DNA of 64,000 bases from Megaleporinus macrocephalus (GCA_021613375.1 CM038711.1:16828194-16892193), one strand, 5' to 3'. Numbered from the stretch's first letter, positions 36,953-49,435 are shown. Notes: generated from the letters alone by a model not told the origin. Numbers and translations: made by a program.

Positions 36953-39900
36953 TTAAATACAGATGAAAGTTTATTTTCAAATGACTGCATTCTGTTTTTA
37001 GTTGCATTTTACAAATGTTTCCAGTGTCTTGATTGGCTTCAGTTCAACAATGTTTTTGTCAAATTGCATGACAACATTTTGTTAAGCAGTAGAACTACAT
37101 CATATTCTAAGCTGTACTGTAAGAAAAAGCACTCTTGTAGAAATCACATTGGAACAAATTAAAGTGCACCCTTAAGGAGAATGTTTTTTCGGTGTTTTAT
37201 CCCTGTGTATGACAGATAAGTGTGAATAATACATAAAAAAATAATAAAGCACAGTTTTACTGAGGGAACATGAGTTGATGGTTTCAAATATTAATGTTCA
37301 TATCATTTTTGAGGTAAAACATGAATGAGCTTAACCCCAAAGACCTATACTTTTTGTGTTCTCTATTTTACAATTGTAAAAATTAATCTTTATTTAAAAA
37401 AATATATAAAAAATTATTAATCTTTCCTATCTTGATATGATAGATAGGATATAGGATGATAGGATGCTCCAAAACATCCAAAACTTTCTGTGATTTGTTC
37501 CACAATGATGAAAGCCCCTCTGTCGATTTTGGACCAGTCAGGCTAACCCTTATTGCCCTCGTATGTTGATGAGCCATGGGCACCCAACACCCTGCTGCCA
37601 GTTAATTTTTTGTCACTCCTCAGGTACTCATGACCAGTGACAAGGAGTACCTCACAGTAGCTTATCCCATCTTCTTTATCAAACTTATTCATCAAGAGGG
37701 TCTAAACATAAAGTGGCATTCAAAAGTTTGTGCACCCTTGATCAAAATTTCTTTTACTGTGAAACCTACAGAATGTAATATCATATTCATTTCATTTTGC
37801 ACATGCAGTAAAATTGGTTTTAAATTATTTAATTAAATTAGGGATGACAACCTTTTAATCTGATCCTCTGTATCACAGTGTCAGCCTCCTGGTGGTGTAA
37901 AGAAAAACTGAGACTGTCTGTGTGTGAGTGTGTGTTGGGGGGGTAGTGTTGGGTTTGGGGGCTACGATTCATGCTGGTTCATGCAGCCGGCCCCCGCCCC
38001 CAAGTCTTACTCCATGAGGGTGATGAGAGTCGGCCCTTTTCATGTTACTAATTAGAGTGTGCAAGCCAACACAAGTGAAGTGTATCCTAAGGGCCATACA
38101 CTCACCCTTAGCCCCCGCTTCCTCTCCTTCCCCCCAATCCACATATTTTATTTTGATTTGCTGTGTCAAATATACAAACTGCATGTTCAAATCACAGTCT
38201 GTAAATGATGAACCGACACGAATCACCCCTCCCCCCCTTTTCACACTCATGCTCTCTATCCCTTTAAGCTTTTACCCCTTTTGTGTGTCTGTCTACGTTC
38301 TGGCTGGTTTGGCATACAGCCTTGTAAAGAAGATGGGTAGTGATTGTAGTGATGGAAGTTGGGGGGGGTTTGGGGGGTGGGGGGGTTCCATTGAGATTGA
38401 AGCAGACAATGGCTCGACACAACCTTGAGCTGGAAATTAATAATGATAAAAATAATTACTGGCCCCCATCTATCCCGGAGTCCACCCTTCTCCGACCTAG
38501 TTTCCATAATGGAGAGTGATTGCCCCCAGTCCCTGGCTAAAAGTGTTGGGGGTGGGTTCTTACTGAAGGAAAAGACCTACAACAGAAGGACACAAGACTT
38601 GCATCTTGTTTTGGCTTTGTGCTTAATCCCAAACACCCTTTCTCTAATCATTAAATCATCTTTTCTGGTCTGCCTAGATTTGGATATGTTACAATTTTTG
38701 TTGCTGAAAATTCAAATTTGAATACTTATTTTTTTATCTAATCACAACCCAAGTACTTATTTAAGTTTGGTTTCATTTCCTGCACGAACTCTACTGGAAA
38801 CACATAGTCCAACACAGAAGTGAAAGAAATCTCCAGAGACTTAAGTGTGGTTGTTAATTAACTAGGATTAATTAAGAATGTAATGAGCTGTTATATTGGT
38901 CCTTGATGATGTCTTTGGAACAGCATCAGAGGAGACAGATAACCTATGAACCTCTCACTCCTCTTGACAGGGTACTTGAGAAATAAGCTTAAGACTATGA
39001 AAAAGAAAACTGCTCAGTCAGTAGTTAGGTTTCCATCCTCATTACAGTAGGTTATGTATGTATATTACCGTTGACATACCATATAAAAAAGTATAAACAT
39101 GTTAGATGCTTAAGGTAACCCTAAACAGGTTGCCAGTCAATCACAGGTTCAGTATGTTCAGTCTCTGCTTATTTATAAGTATAAGTAATTATCCATAAGC
39201 CATGATTCAAAATATAACCATACAATAAAACAAAACAGGAATTCTTGGATTATATTTCTCATAATTGTTTTGACAAACATGACATAGATATCTTTATTTT
39301 GTATAGAGCTTGTGAAAATGCAGCTCTATTTGCAGATTTTATTTTTTACAATTTCAGTTATTCACTTAAATTTGGCATCTAAATGGAAAACTGGGGAATG
39401 ATGATTGACATGTTTGAATGTATGTGGAAATCTTGGAGCATACAGAGAGTTGTTACTTTATATGTGTTATATGTAACTGCTTTAACTGTATCTGACTCAG
39501 TAAAACAACATATTTAAGCCTCATGCATCTTTTAACTTCTTTGTTTAACAGAAATAGATTCAGCAGTGACTGTTGTTACACTAATGTTAAAAAAATTCCG
39601 TACTCTTGCTGTGCCAGACAGTTTCCTGTTATGTCACTGACCTTCTGCTGACTCTCTGTGAGACTTTAACCTGCCAAAGTTAAGAGAAAGGGAAAGAGAG
39701 AAATAGGACAAGAAAATCATGTTAGGTGTTGGTCATTAGTGTTATTTAACTGTGAAAGCCCCACACATACACTGTTGTTATTCACGTTATCAGATATTGG
39801 CAAATATCATGTAGATGGTGTTATATGGTATTATAAGTTATAAAGCTAGCGGAAATGTTTTGTGTTATCCAAGTACTTTATGTTTAGTTAGGAGTAGGAC

Positions 39901-40235
39901 AGTTTGGCAGGGATGTAACATACTTAAGTGACTGTACTTTATTATGCTGCTTAGGTATTACCCTGGAAGATTTGTACCTCACAAAAGAAAAAAGAAAAAG
40001 TACTTTTAATTAATTATTTTTCTAAAAGGACAAGCATAATTTTTACTCTTCACATATTTATTTAGATCTTTAAAATCACTTTTTTGTGTAAACGTTCTCT
40101 TTGGCCCACAACTTAATGGCAGAATACTTTAAAAAAGAAGTGATGACTGAATACTGAATAGATTGTCCTAAACATAACAAGCAAAGTATTTTATTTATAT
40201 TTTATTTTATTTATACACCATCATTATCATCTCTT
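36953..40235. other. No gene recognised; G-rich patches and repeat scraps
   Basis: 37440-37680 resembles an old dispersed fish repeat (CCACAATGATGAAAGCCCC, TGATGAGCCATGGGCACCC). At 37711-37745 AGTGGCATTCAAAAGTTTG-TGCACCC looks like a Tc1/mariner terminal repeat without a partner. 37920-38640 is unusually rich in G and C runs. No exon was recognised; the 128-codon frame at 38042-38428 has no family features. Confidence 0.5.
38361..38385 (+). repeat. Long G-run tract with G-quadruplex potential
   Basis: Runs of eight, six and seven G are separated by TTT and T within 25 bases, and another G-rich patch with GGGGGGG, GGG and GGGGG sits at 37936-37960. Both satisfy simple G-quadruplex patterns. 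No gene is adjacent. Confidence 0.75.
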
Positions 40236-40239
40236 TCTT

Positions 40240-42910
40240 AAACTGCTTAATCCAGCTGGGTCATGATTGCAGGGAAAGCAAGAGAATCAAGCGCTATCTC
40301 CTTAACTTCCTTCAGCTCCTTCTGGGGGATCCTGAGGTTTCCCAAGATATAGTCCCTCCGACGGGTCCTGGGACGACCTTGCCTGGTAAACCTCCAATGA
40401 AAGGCATCATAATGAGATACCCGAACCACCTCAACTGGCTTCTCTCAACATGGAGGAGTAGCAATTCTGCTTTGAGCTCCTCCCACATAGATGACTGGGC
40501 TTCTCACCCTATCAAGTAGTGTGTAGCCCACCACCCTGCAAAGGAAGCTAATTTCTTCCTCATATCCACAATCTCATTATTTTGGTCATTACTCAATGCT
40601 CATGACTATAGAAGAGGGTTGGGATGTAGAGCAACAAGTAAACTAAGAGCTTTGCTTTATTGCTCTGCCCCCCTTCTTCACCATTACAGTCTGGTACAGT
40701 CACCACATTACTGCTACAGCCTGTCCTAGTCTGCAGACAATCTTATGCTCCCTTTTCCCATTATTTATGAACAAGACCCTAAGATGCCTAAACTCCTCTA
40801 CCTGGGGCAGATCCTCTTATTTTTCCCGGAAGGGGCATGCTATCCTTTTACAGGAAATAACTATGTACTCAGACTTGAAGGTGCTGATATGTACACTAAC
40901 CCGTTTCACTGGAGGCATACATGCAACAAATAGGACAACATCCTCTGCAAATACTAGAGACACCACCTTACGGCCTCCACATATAATGCCCGCCTGACCC
41001 TGGCTACGCCTTGACAAGCATATCAAGAACAGCAGTGGAGACAAGGCACAACCTTAGTGTAGTCGAACACCCAATCAGAACAATCTTGACTAAATCGTTT
41101 CCACAAAACACATGTAAAGGGTTGGCAAACTCTCATGCCCCCTGAGCAACTCGTGAGGTGAGAAGCCTGTCCATTGTTTGATGGCCAGGACAGAATCTGC
41201 AATCCTGGATCAGAGTTTCCTTTCCAGCACATTAGTGTAAACATCCCAAGGAAGTCTGAGCAGTATGATGCCCTTGTAGTTGACACATACTCTCTGGTCC
41301 TCTTTCTTGAAAATAGAGACCACCTTGCCAGTCTGCCAATACAAGAGTACTATTCTTAATGTTCATGTAACATTAGAGAGGTGTGTTAGCCATGACAGCC
41401 GCACAAGCATTTCCAGGAAAATTTCATTCACACCTGGTGCCTAGTAATTGAGAAGCTTACCAACCTTAATGACCTCCATTATGCAAAAATAGAGTCTTGC
41501 ACTTTAAAAGCCCCTGGTCTGACTCCCATGAGGAAGGCATTTCTCTCCCATGTTGTTTGCCTGTTGGTTCCTATTTGTTGAGCTGGGTGTCCTCTGGGCC
41601 AACCAGTTTCTAAAGGCCTCTTTCTTCAGTCTGATAGCCTTCCTTACCATTGGTGACCACCAGTGGATTCTTGGTTTGCTGCAATGACAAGTACCAACAA
41701 GGTTTTGACCACAGTTATGACTGGCACCTTCCACAATGAAGGTTTTAACCAGGGTCCATTTAGACTCCATGTCCTCTACCTCCCCAGCACATCAGAAAAG
41801 TTGTCAAATGGGAGAAATGGGAGTTTAAATCATTCAACAGTACAACTTCACTGCTTTCTTAGGTCTACAAAGTCTGACCACATCCATCTTACATTGTAGT
41901 GTATGTCGAGTCATGACCAAGACCCAGAGAGTCTGAAACTGAGGCAAGACCAATACCACATTAAACTTTGCCTTGTAACTGGAAGCAATGGTGAAGGATC
42001 TGGGCTTCACATACATGACCGAAAACAACTACAGCTCTGGGTTGTTTACTCAGGGGTCTTTACAAAAGAAGCTTTGAAACCCACCTGTTTTACACCATTG
42101 CTCAGAGACTTATGTCAGTAGTAGGTTTTCAGCTTTTCTCTGTTTAGTGCAACATCCAGCACTAATCACGTTTCCAAAGCATACACAGTCTGGCCTAGTT
42201 CTTCTATCAGAAAGAACACATCAGTTCATAACTCTATGTTTCCTTAAAATTAGAAAATTAGACAGTAGGCTAATTGAGTAATTTGTAAAGAAGGAGTAAT
42301 CTTCTAGTACAATATAATGTTTTTTGTGTGGTTTCTGTAATGAAATCAATACCTTATAATACAATTAGTTAACAACACAGGCCCAGCCACAGGATTAATT
42401 AGACAAAGGGCATGACTCCTCTTCCCCAATGAACCAAGAACAACAGTTTTTCTGTTTCATTACCTTTTCAACACAACAATATAGTATCGGAAACATAATG
42501 GCAAACCAAGTATTAAAGTAAAAAAATTACTTTAAACAACATCAGCAAATAAACCTGTAACTGCACTCACAGTGCTACAGGATCGGAACCAACCCCTATT
42601 AAGGAGGTTTGTTTCAAAGCCAATACTGTGAATAGAGGTGAGCCCAACTATGTCTAGTTGGTACCCTAGTTCCTCCCCTCCAGTGAGTAAGCCTGTTTCC
42701 ACCACAGTGGGACCATGCTGATAAGTCCTCCCCACCATTTCCCACTTCAGGCATTTCTTCGATCCCCAGGCTGAACCTTGGGCTGCTTGGCTCCATAGGT
42801 CCAGGGTCATGTTTTAAAGATGGAATTTGGATTGTGTTAGTCTGGGTCTTCACTCCTGACTTGGTCACCTTGGGAAACCCCACCTGGAGCATAGCTCAGA
42901 AGATCCCTAG
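40240..42910 (-). pseudogene. Rex3 (RTE clade) LINE, minus strand, decayed nearly full-length copy
   Basis: Read from about 42900 downwards, the minus strand shows the endonuclease start (KVTKSGVKTQTN, LDIVGLTSIHSIGFETNLLN at 42620-42680), linker pieces (SSYKAKFNVVL, MTRHTLQCKMDVVRLCRPKK at 41850-41980; PRIHWWSPMVRKAIRLKKEA near 41640), then the RT. WQTGKVVSIFKKED (41295-41340) is the conserved Rex3 block. It continues as CRFCPGHQTMDRLL and EFANPLHMCFVET, then GCALSPLLFLICLSRRSQG and VVSLVFAEDVVLFVA, where FADD has become FAED (40950s). The C-terminus appears as FTRQGRPRTRRRDYILGNL (40340-40395). About 40 residues between the two palm blocks are missing, and 42130-42530 lacks recognisable endonuclease. 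Many stops. It is inactive. Confidence 0.88.
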
Positions 42911-43190
42911 ACCAAACAAGCCCTTTTTCCATGCCAAGAACCCATTCCAGGATAGGTCAAAGACCTAGCATAGCAGGAGAAGAATGCTACAGTTTGGTGA
43001 TTGGTCATTATACAGATAAAAGAGAAAAGTATTCTCTGCAACTGTGCCATTTTGCATTTCATTGCCTTATAAATTAAATTCTATTTTACTAGCCACTGTT
43101 TATTAACCACTACTGTTTATAACCCACCGGTGTTTATCAGTCACTCCGGTAATGATTTTTTAAACATAATTTTAAACATTTTAATAATTA
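42911..43190. other. Short spacer; no gene recognised
   Basis: AT-rich spacer between Rex3 and the next LINE fragment; CCACTGTTTATTAACCACTACTG is mildly repetitive. Confidence 0.45.
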
Positions 43191-44063
43191 GGTCCCCTAA
43201 TGTAATTATACTGGGTGATTTTAATATACAGATGGACAATGTCAATAATACTTTTTATAAGGGATTGCTGTCATGCTCTGTCCATCATTTGCTTTATAGT
43301 AATTCATAATTATTTTCAACTCACTTCAAAGGTTGTGTCCTTGTTCTTATTTATTCCTCTTGTTAACTATACTGCATATGATTTGTCCATACCTGAACAA
43401 AGGTTACTGTCTTTCAATTTTAGCTTAACATTATTCAAAACAAACCTGCCTTGTAACATTGATATATCCGCATTTTTCTATTAAACTGATTACCTCTCCG
43501 TTGTCTTTGTCCATTTAACAGCACTGCCATTCTCACTTTTCAGCTGTGTGTATTATTCCCAGAACCCCTTCCATAGAACGCTTTACCCCTGTCCTCCAGA
43601 ACCTTCAGTGGATCCCTGTTAAACATCATAATAAGTTTTAGATTTTACTTCTTACCTTTAAGCCTCCTCATGAAGTAGCACCTCCATATTTCTCTGACCT
43701 CATTCAAATGTACACACTCTGCTGTACCCTCAGATCTTCCTTCTCCATCATCCTTCCTATGCTACTGCTTGTGTGACTACTATGAGGTTTAGTGTCTAAT
43801 TTGTGCTGCTCCTATGGAATTATGTCAAAAAAGGATACGGAATGTTTACTCTCTTCTTACATTTACCGTGCCTCCAAATACATCTTTCCAAACAGGCATA
43901 TTCAGTCAGATTGCGACCCTAATAATTTTATACATATATTTATTATAACTAACTTTGCAATTATGTTTAATGTATTGATGTTTGGTATTTGTTACCTTTT
44001 TTGTGTTTTTGTAAGGTGTCCTTGAGCACATTGAAAAAATTAAATGCATTATTATTATTATTT
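43191..44063 (+). pseudogene. CR1/L2-type LINE with the RT core deleted: endonuclease joined to C-terminal RT and 3' tail
   Basis: 43199-43260 reads NVIILGDFNIQMDNVNN, including the GDFN motif of APE-type endonuclease. 43340-43450 gives AYDLSIPEQRLLSFNFSL, matching the end of that domain (YDLSVSDHHLVSFN). Then without any fingers or palm, 43575-43720 reads ITPVLQNLQWIPVKHHNKF and APPYFSDLIQMY, the RT C-terminal region. The 3' end is TGTCCTTGAGCACATTGAAA plus ATTAAATGC and ATTATTATTATT, a typical L2-type tail. The roughly 1.5 kb RT core has been lost, so this is an internally deleted copy. Confidence 0.82.
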
Positions 44064-47000
44064 AATTTGTATTTATATTCATTTTATTTGCTTTTAAAAT
44101 ACTGTTCACACTTCAAATGGGGTGGTGTGCCACCAAAGATGCTATATTTAACATAACATATTTTAAATTCATTAATATTTGTCTTTTGATCTTAGACACA
44201 CATATCTTAGGTGTATAACAACAACAAAAATTCCCTTCTCATTACAGTGTTTTTATAAGAGGCTGTAAATGTGTTAAAGCTGTATTGAATATAGTTTGAA
44301 TATAGTAAGGCTTCTCTCAGACTCAATCCACCTTCCATTCTCTCATCTTTCCATTGCTTGAGTTTCATCCACCTCCTTCATCCACCTCCTTTTGGCTACT
44401 GGTAGCTTAACTTTGATATCAGAATATTTCAATAATTTGCTTGCTTAAGGTTACTGGGTGAATTTCAGTCTAGGAAATCCATGAAAAAGTCACAATTATC
44501 GCATTAGGTTGTATGCTCTGAAGTTTCTGGCAGCAGGCTAGAACAGTAGAGCAGGCTAATGAGGTAACAGGGGCATATTCAGGATTTCAGGTGAGCTTGA
44601 AAGGAAGTGTCAGCATTACATAATTAACAATTAATCATACCTTTTTATGTATCTCAATCATAAGTGCTTCAATTTTATTATACATATGAAATTCAGAAAG
44701 TAAACGATTGACAATAATGTAGATGCTGGGTGGAAAAATGCTAAATTTTTATGTTTTGTCTCTGATCTGTGTTTTTGTGTTCATAGTTTTTATCTTATAA
44801 TTTAGATATATTTGTCACTGAGCAACACATTAAAAACATATTAGTGATAGAAATGGGATATTGTGTTGCTGCCCATGCTGAAACCAAACCCACGCCCTGG
44901 CACAAAATGGAAACAGTCCTGTACAACACTAATGCTAAGTTTTTAATTTGTAAACATGTCCTCAGCAAAATCATCTTCAAATGAGCTTAGTAAAGCTGAG
45001 TTAAAAAAACTGGCTCATTGCACTGAATTTTAACAAACTCATGCTTATCAGGATCTCCAGTTTTTGCAAACAATCTGTTTGTTGAGGAACTTGCCTAACA
45101 AGTGTGTTTGTTCTGCAAGTTGATTTTGAAAACATCATTAACAACAACAACAATAACCAATTTTAAGTATTAAAAAGTACTGAAAAACTGTACTTAAGTC
45201 AGTGTATTGGTACTATTTGCAGCACTGAGCATACTGCATCAACTTGGAGTAAAGCACAATAGCAAATAGCAAAAAACATTCGTACATGCAGCTATATGCA
45301 GTTACATGCAGCTACTTGCAGTTAAATGCCACACTACATTTAATTATATCATTTTAAAAAGCAAATGACATTTTGCATGTCAGTGGTGCTGTGTCTGGAT
45401 AAAAGGGACATTTTCAAAGATGCTTTATTAACAGAAACTCTGGAGATTGTAGGAATTGTAGGAATGGATCTTGGCCATATTTTCTATTTATACATACACA
45501 ATATAGTCACAACTATGTCACAACTATGTGTAACCCTTTTTATTATTGAGTTCAGGTGCTTCAGCCATGATCATTGCTAGCAGATTGCACATAGCACAGC
45601 AAGCTGGCAGTAAAATGGATTGTACTGAGGAGCTTATTGACTTTTAACATGACCCTGTCGTTAGACTATGTCAGTTTGGGAAATTTCTGTCCTGCTTGAT
45701 CTGTCATAAGTTTTGGCCTGCTAGATCTGCCCCAATCAACTCTAAGGACTGTAATTTAAAATAAAAGTGTCTAGCAGTAACAACAGCCCAACCAAAAAGA
45801 CCATAAAACTCACACAGGGCTGCTGAGTGCTAAACCTTGTTATGCCTATCCTCTGTCACATCACTTACTGCAGAGATCCAATCACCAAAAGAACTGCACA
45901 TAGAGAGCTTCATGAAATGGATTTCCATGCCCATACAGCTGCACACAAGTCTAATATTACTATGCACATTCACCAGAGTTGACTGGAGTTGTTTAAAGCA
46001 CTCTGGAGCAGAGTAATGCACAGGCATTTTGAGGGGCAGGTGCTCAAGCTACAAAAAAGGCACCCCTCGCATGTGTGATTTAGACACTTTGTGGGTGAAT
46101 AACAGTTTAAATAAAATTTAATCAACAGTTAAACTTTTGGATCGAGCTTGTAAAGGCCCTGGACTATTGTACTGAAATGACAATCAGTTGATATTTTGTG
46201 TCACAGGTGTAAGATACACAAATAATGCATATGATCGCTGTCCAATTCAAAAAACATTTATCTCTTTTTTGTTGATTGCAATTTTTTTATATCATTTGAA
46301 CATAAAAACTGTTCTTTATATGCTGTGAAGATTTAACGTTTCAAAAGAAATGCTCCAGTATTTCTTGGAATAAAATGTTTTTATATTTATTTACATTGAA
46401 AGTAAAGAATATTTTTGTCCTCTCCTGTAAATTTATTATCTTGAAGATATTTGTTTTTCTTTGAACAGTGAAAATATTTTAGTTGCCCCAATAAAGGAAT
46501 TAGTCTGTCGGAGTTCACTAATTTTCATTGACAATGCTATTTGGCACCTGACTGGATCCCTTGTTGTAAAGCTTAGGTTAGAGGACTGTGCAGGACCAAT
46601 TTTATATTTCTGCTCCTGATGGAAATCATCATTTTCCAACATGCAAAGTAATAAAAAGGAAACCAAAACATATATGAAGTTTGGTGGAGGAGGGATAATC
46701 ATGTAGGCTGTTTTTCAGGGTTTGGGCTCATCCCCTTAGTTCCAGTGAAAGGTAGTGTTAATGCTACAGCAAACAGAGCCATAAAGTCTAAAAAACAATA
46801 AAAAGACATTTTAGACAATTGTATGCTTTCAACTTTAAGCAGAAGTTTGGAAAAGGTCCTTTCCTATTCCAGCATCTGCATGCCCCTAAATGCAAAGACC
46901 AGTGGCCTGTACAAAGGACTTTTGTCAGCTAGTTAATGTAGCTGAAGCAATAAAGCCTCTGTCTTAAAGACAAATAAAAAGATTCTGCCGATTGCAAAGG

Positions 47001-47142
47001 AGATGAGTTAAAGCTGTTCATAAGCTACATGAATAACTACAGTTTTTGTTAACGACAGTCATTGTATTTGGTATGATAATCTAGTCACGGCCCTACATAT
47101 ATAAGCTCCTTTATCTGTTTATTATTATGTAGATAAACAGGT
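44064..47142. other. No gene recognised
   Basis: AT-rich DNA. 45285-45330 has an imperfect tandem repeat of ATGCAGCTA-type units (TACATGCAGCTATATGCAGT). The 88-codon minus-strand frame at 46436-46702 has no recognised motif. No RNA gene or splice-flanked exon seen. Confidence 0.5.
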
Positions 47143-47143
47143 G

Positions 47144-48294
47144 CAGTTGCAAAAAAAAAAAAAATATGTGAACCCTTTAAAATAGCCTAGTTTTCTGCAT
47201 TAATTGGTCATAAAACGTGATCTGATCCCAATTATAGAAAAACATAATACCACACAAACAATTATAATTTTTAATGTCTGTATCGGACACATCCATTAAA
47301 CATGGAAAAAGTAAGTGAACCCTTGGATTTAATAACTGCTTGAGCCTCCTTTGGCAGCAATAACCTCCAACAAGCGTTCTGCTGACTGGGCCACTCCAAA
47401 AGGTAGATTTTCTTTTTTGAAACATTTTTTGGTAGTTTATCTTCAATCTCATCACCCAACTTCTACTGAGCTTCAGCTGATGGACAGTCACCCTGACATT
47501 ATTCTGTAGGATACCGTGATAAACTTGAGATTTAATTTTTCCCTTGATGATCGTTCCAGTAGAGGTGTGTGTTCTTCCCGGACAATTTAATCTTGGTTTC
47601 ATCAGTCCACAAAACATTTTCCCTGTAGCACTGTGGAGAGTCAAGGTACTCTTTGGCAAACTTCAAGCGTGCCAGAACCAGTTTCCTCAAGCCTTTAGCT
47701 GTTAATCTAGGTTTCTTTTTTACCTCACTGAGCATTCTGTGTTGTGCTTATGTAGTCAACTTGGCGGGGCGCCACTTCTCGGGGGAGTAGTCACAGTACT
47801 AAATCGTCCCCATTTGTAGACAATTAGTCTAACTTTGGACTAGTTAATACTAAAGTTGGAGATCACTTTGTAACCCTTTTCAGTTTTATTTAAATCAACA
47901 ATTCTTGATCATAGTTCTTGAGGCATGTTGTGAGGTATGGTTCACATCAGCAGATGCTTCTTGTGAATACCAAACTCAAAAAAAACTTAGTGTCTTTCAT
48001 AAGTCAAAGTAGCTCTACACCTCACTCCAATCTTGTTTCATTGATTGGACTCCATGTTTGCTAACTCTAATTAGCTTTTGTTGAAGTCATTAGCATAAGG
48101 GTTCACTTACTTTTTCCACCAGCACTGTGAGTGTTTAATGGATGTGTCCAATACAAAATTGTTTGTGTGGTATTAGGTAGTTACATAGAGTTTGTCTATA
48201 CTTGGGACTAAGGTAGATCTGATCACATTTTATGACCAATTAATACAGAATACCAGGTAAATTTAAAGGGTTCACTTACTTTTTCTTGCAACTA
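47144..48294 (-). mobile_element. Tc1-like DNA transposon with IR/DR ends and broken transposase
   Basis: The ends AGTTGCAAAAAA (47145) and TTTTTCTTGCAACT (48281-48293) begin inverted repeats of about 190 bases. Each holds two copies of the AAGTGAACCCTT motif: outer at 47164-47181 and 48265-48285, inner at 47306-47326 and 48097-48117. This is the IR/DR layout known from fish Tc1 elements. On the minus strand the transposase remnant reads EVKKKPRLTAKGLRKLVLAR, RLKFAKEYLDSPQCY and NVLWTDETKIKLSGKNTHL (first catalytic Asp in WTDETK). The rest is frame-shifted or deleted, so the second Asp and last acidic residue are not visible. At about 1.15 kb it is shorter than an autonomous copy. It lies about 1.1 kb upstream of the reelin TATA-like box. 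Confidence 0.9.
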
Positions 48295-48589
48295 TATATA
48301 GGTTTTTTCTCCCATTATTTAATCCCTTCATGGTCAGAATGTAATTATTGCTCCAGACAGGGCCAGTGCTGTAGTAGCCTTGTAGTACCATATCTTCTCA
48401 GTTTGGATATGAGCCGTGGTTGCAGGCAGTCCTTTGCTGCATTTAAGTACATGGAGCTTAGATCTATTTGATTTGAACCAGCTTGAAAGGCTAATATTTT
48501 TCTATCTATTATCCTTTTAAATACAATTATTTTGTTATATTTGTAACAATGTTACAAAGTGTTGTTCCAATAAAGCTTCAGTGGAAAAG
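48295..48589. other. Spacer between Tc1 insertion and purine-rich tract
   Basis: No feature recognised; it may be part of the distal reelin promoter. Confidence 0.4.
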
Positions 48590-49435
48590 CTAAAAAGGGG
48601 GAGAGAAGGGAGGAGAAAAGAAAAAGACAGATGGAGAAAGTAGAGGAGGGAGGGAATCCGTCACATGCTGTTTCTGTTCCAGAGAGACAATGAAAGAGAA
48701 AGAAGATAGAGAAAGAAAAAGAGAGGACAGAGAGCTAGAAATAGGAGGCTAGTCATGGGGGAAAAGCAATATTGTTGCCTGCTGTTTCAGAAGCAAAACT
48801 GGAGAAAAGAGAGACATGGTGAAAGAGTTGGAGAATCCAGCGGAAAAGCAGATTCCAGAGAAAAACCCATAAAGGTTAAGGGAGGGGGAAAAACAAAATC
48901 ACAGAACTGGGCACCAACATGCATCAGAAATGTAGCTGAAGAGTGAAGGAGAAAGAAACACAGAGAGAAAGGACAGTGTCCTAAAGAGTTGGGAGGAGGG
49001 GAAAAGAGACAGAATGGAAGGAGGGAAGGAGGGAGGTGTGATTCTGGGTGGGAGTGAACCAAATCAGCTGGGGCATGCAAGAGTAAGAAATGGAGAGGGG
49101 GGAAAACAACTTAAAAAATGACTCACAGAAAAGAATATAACCAAAGAAGACATGAACCCTGCACTAAAAACATAGATGAATACAAAATCCATATACTCTC
49201 TTAAAAAGAGGAAAGAGATAGAGAAAGAAAAAGGGATCAGAGGACAGAGGCCGTTCCTGAGAGTATACAGCACGTGCATGGCTGGTGCTAGAGAAGCAGG
49301 GAGGGATAGAAATCGAGAGAAAGAGAGAGGGTGGGAGGGAGGGAGGGAGAGTGAGTGAGTGAGTGAGTGAGTGAGTGAGTGGGTGGGAGGGTGGGGGGGT
49401 ATGAAGAGAGGGAGAGAGGGAGGGGTAGGTATTTA
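48590..49435 (+). repeat. Purine-rich (GA) low-complexity tract upstream of reelin
   Basis: About 850 bases in which the + strand is strongly biased to A and G (GGGAGAGAAGGGAGGAG, GAAAGAGAAAGAAG and similar), interrupted by short mixed segments. The strand bias leaves long CT-rich open frames on the minus strand, which are artefacts. Such tracts can form triplex DNA and often sit at vertebrate promoters; function here is inference. Confidence 0.7.
49329..49399 (+). promoter_or_regulatory. Two G-quadruplex-capable tracts flanking a GTGA microsatellite in the reelin promoter
   Basis: At 49329-49347 there are five GGG runs separated by single bases. At 49351-49380 there are about 7.5 tandem GTGA units. 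At 49381-49399 comes GGGTGGGAGGGTGGGGGGG, again G-runs with one-base loops. Both G tracts fit the canonical parallel G-quadruplex pattern on the coding strand and end about 30 bases before the TATA-like box. Confidence 0.75.

Noticed and set aside
37708..37745. Solo Tc1/mariner-like terminal repeat (GTGGCATTCAAAAGTTTG)
   Set aside because: Looks plausible, but I could not find a partner end or transposase, so no element is called.
38042..38428. 128-codon open frame on the + strand
   Set aside because: No recognisable domain, biased Gly/Ser end from G-run sequence, no splice or start support.
46436..46702. 88-codon minus-strand frame
   Set aside because: Slight resemblance to transposase-like wording was not supported by any catalytic motif or terminal repeat.
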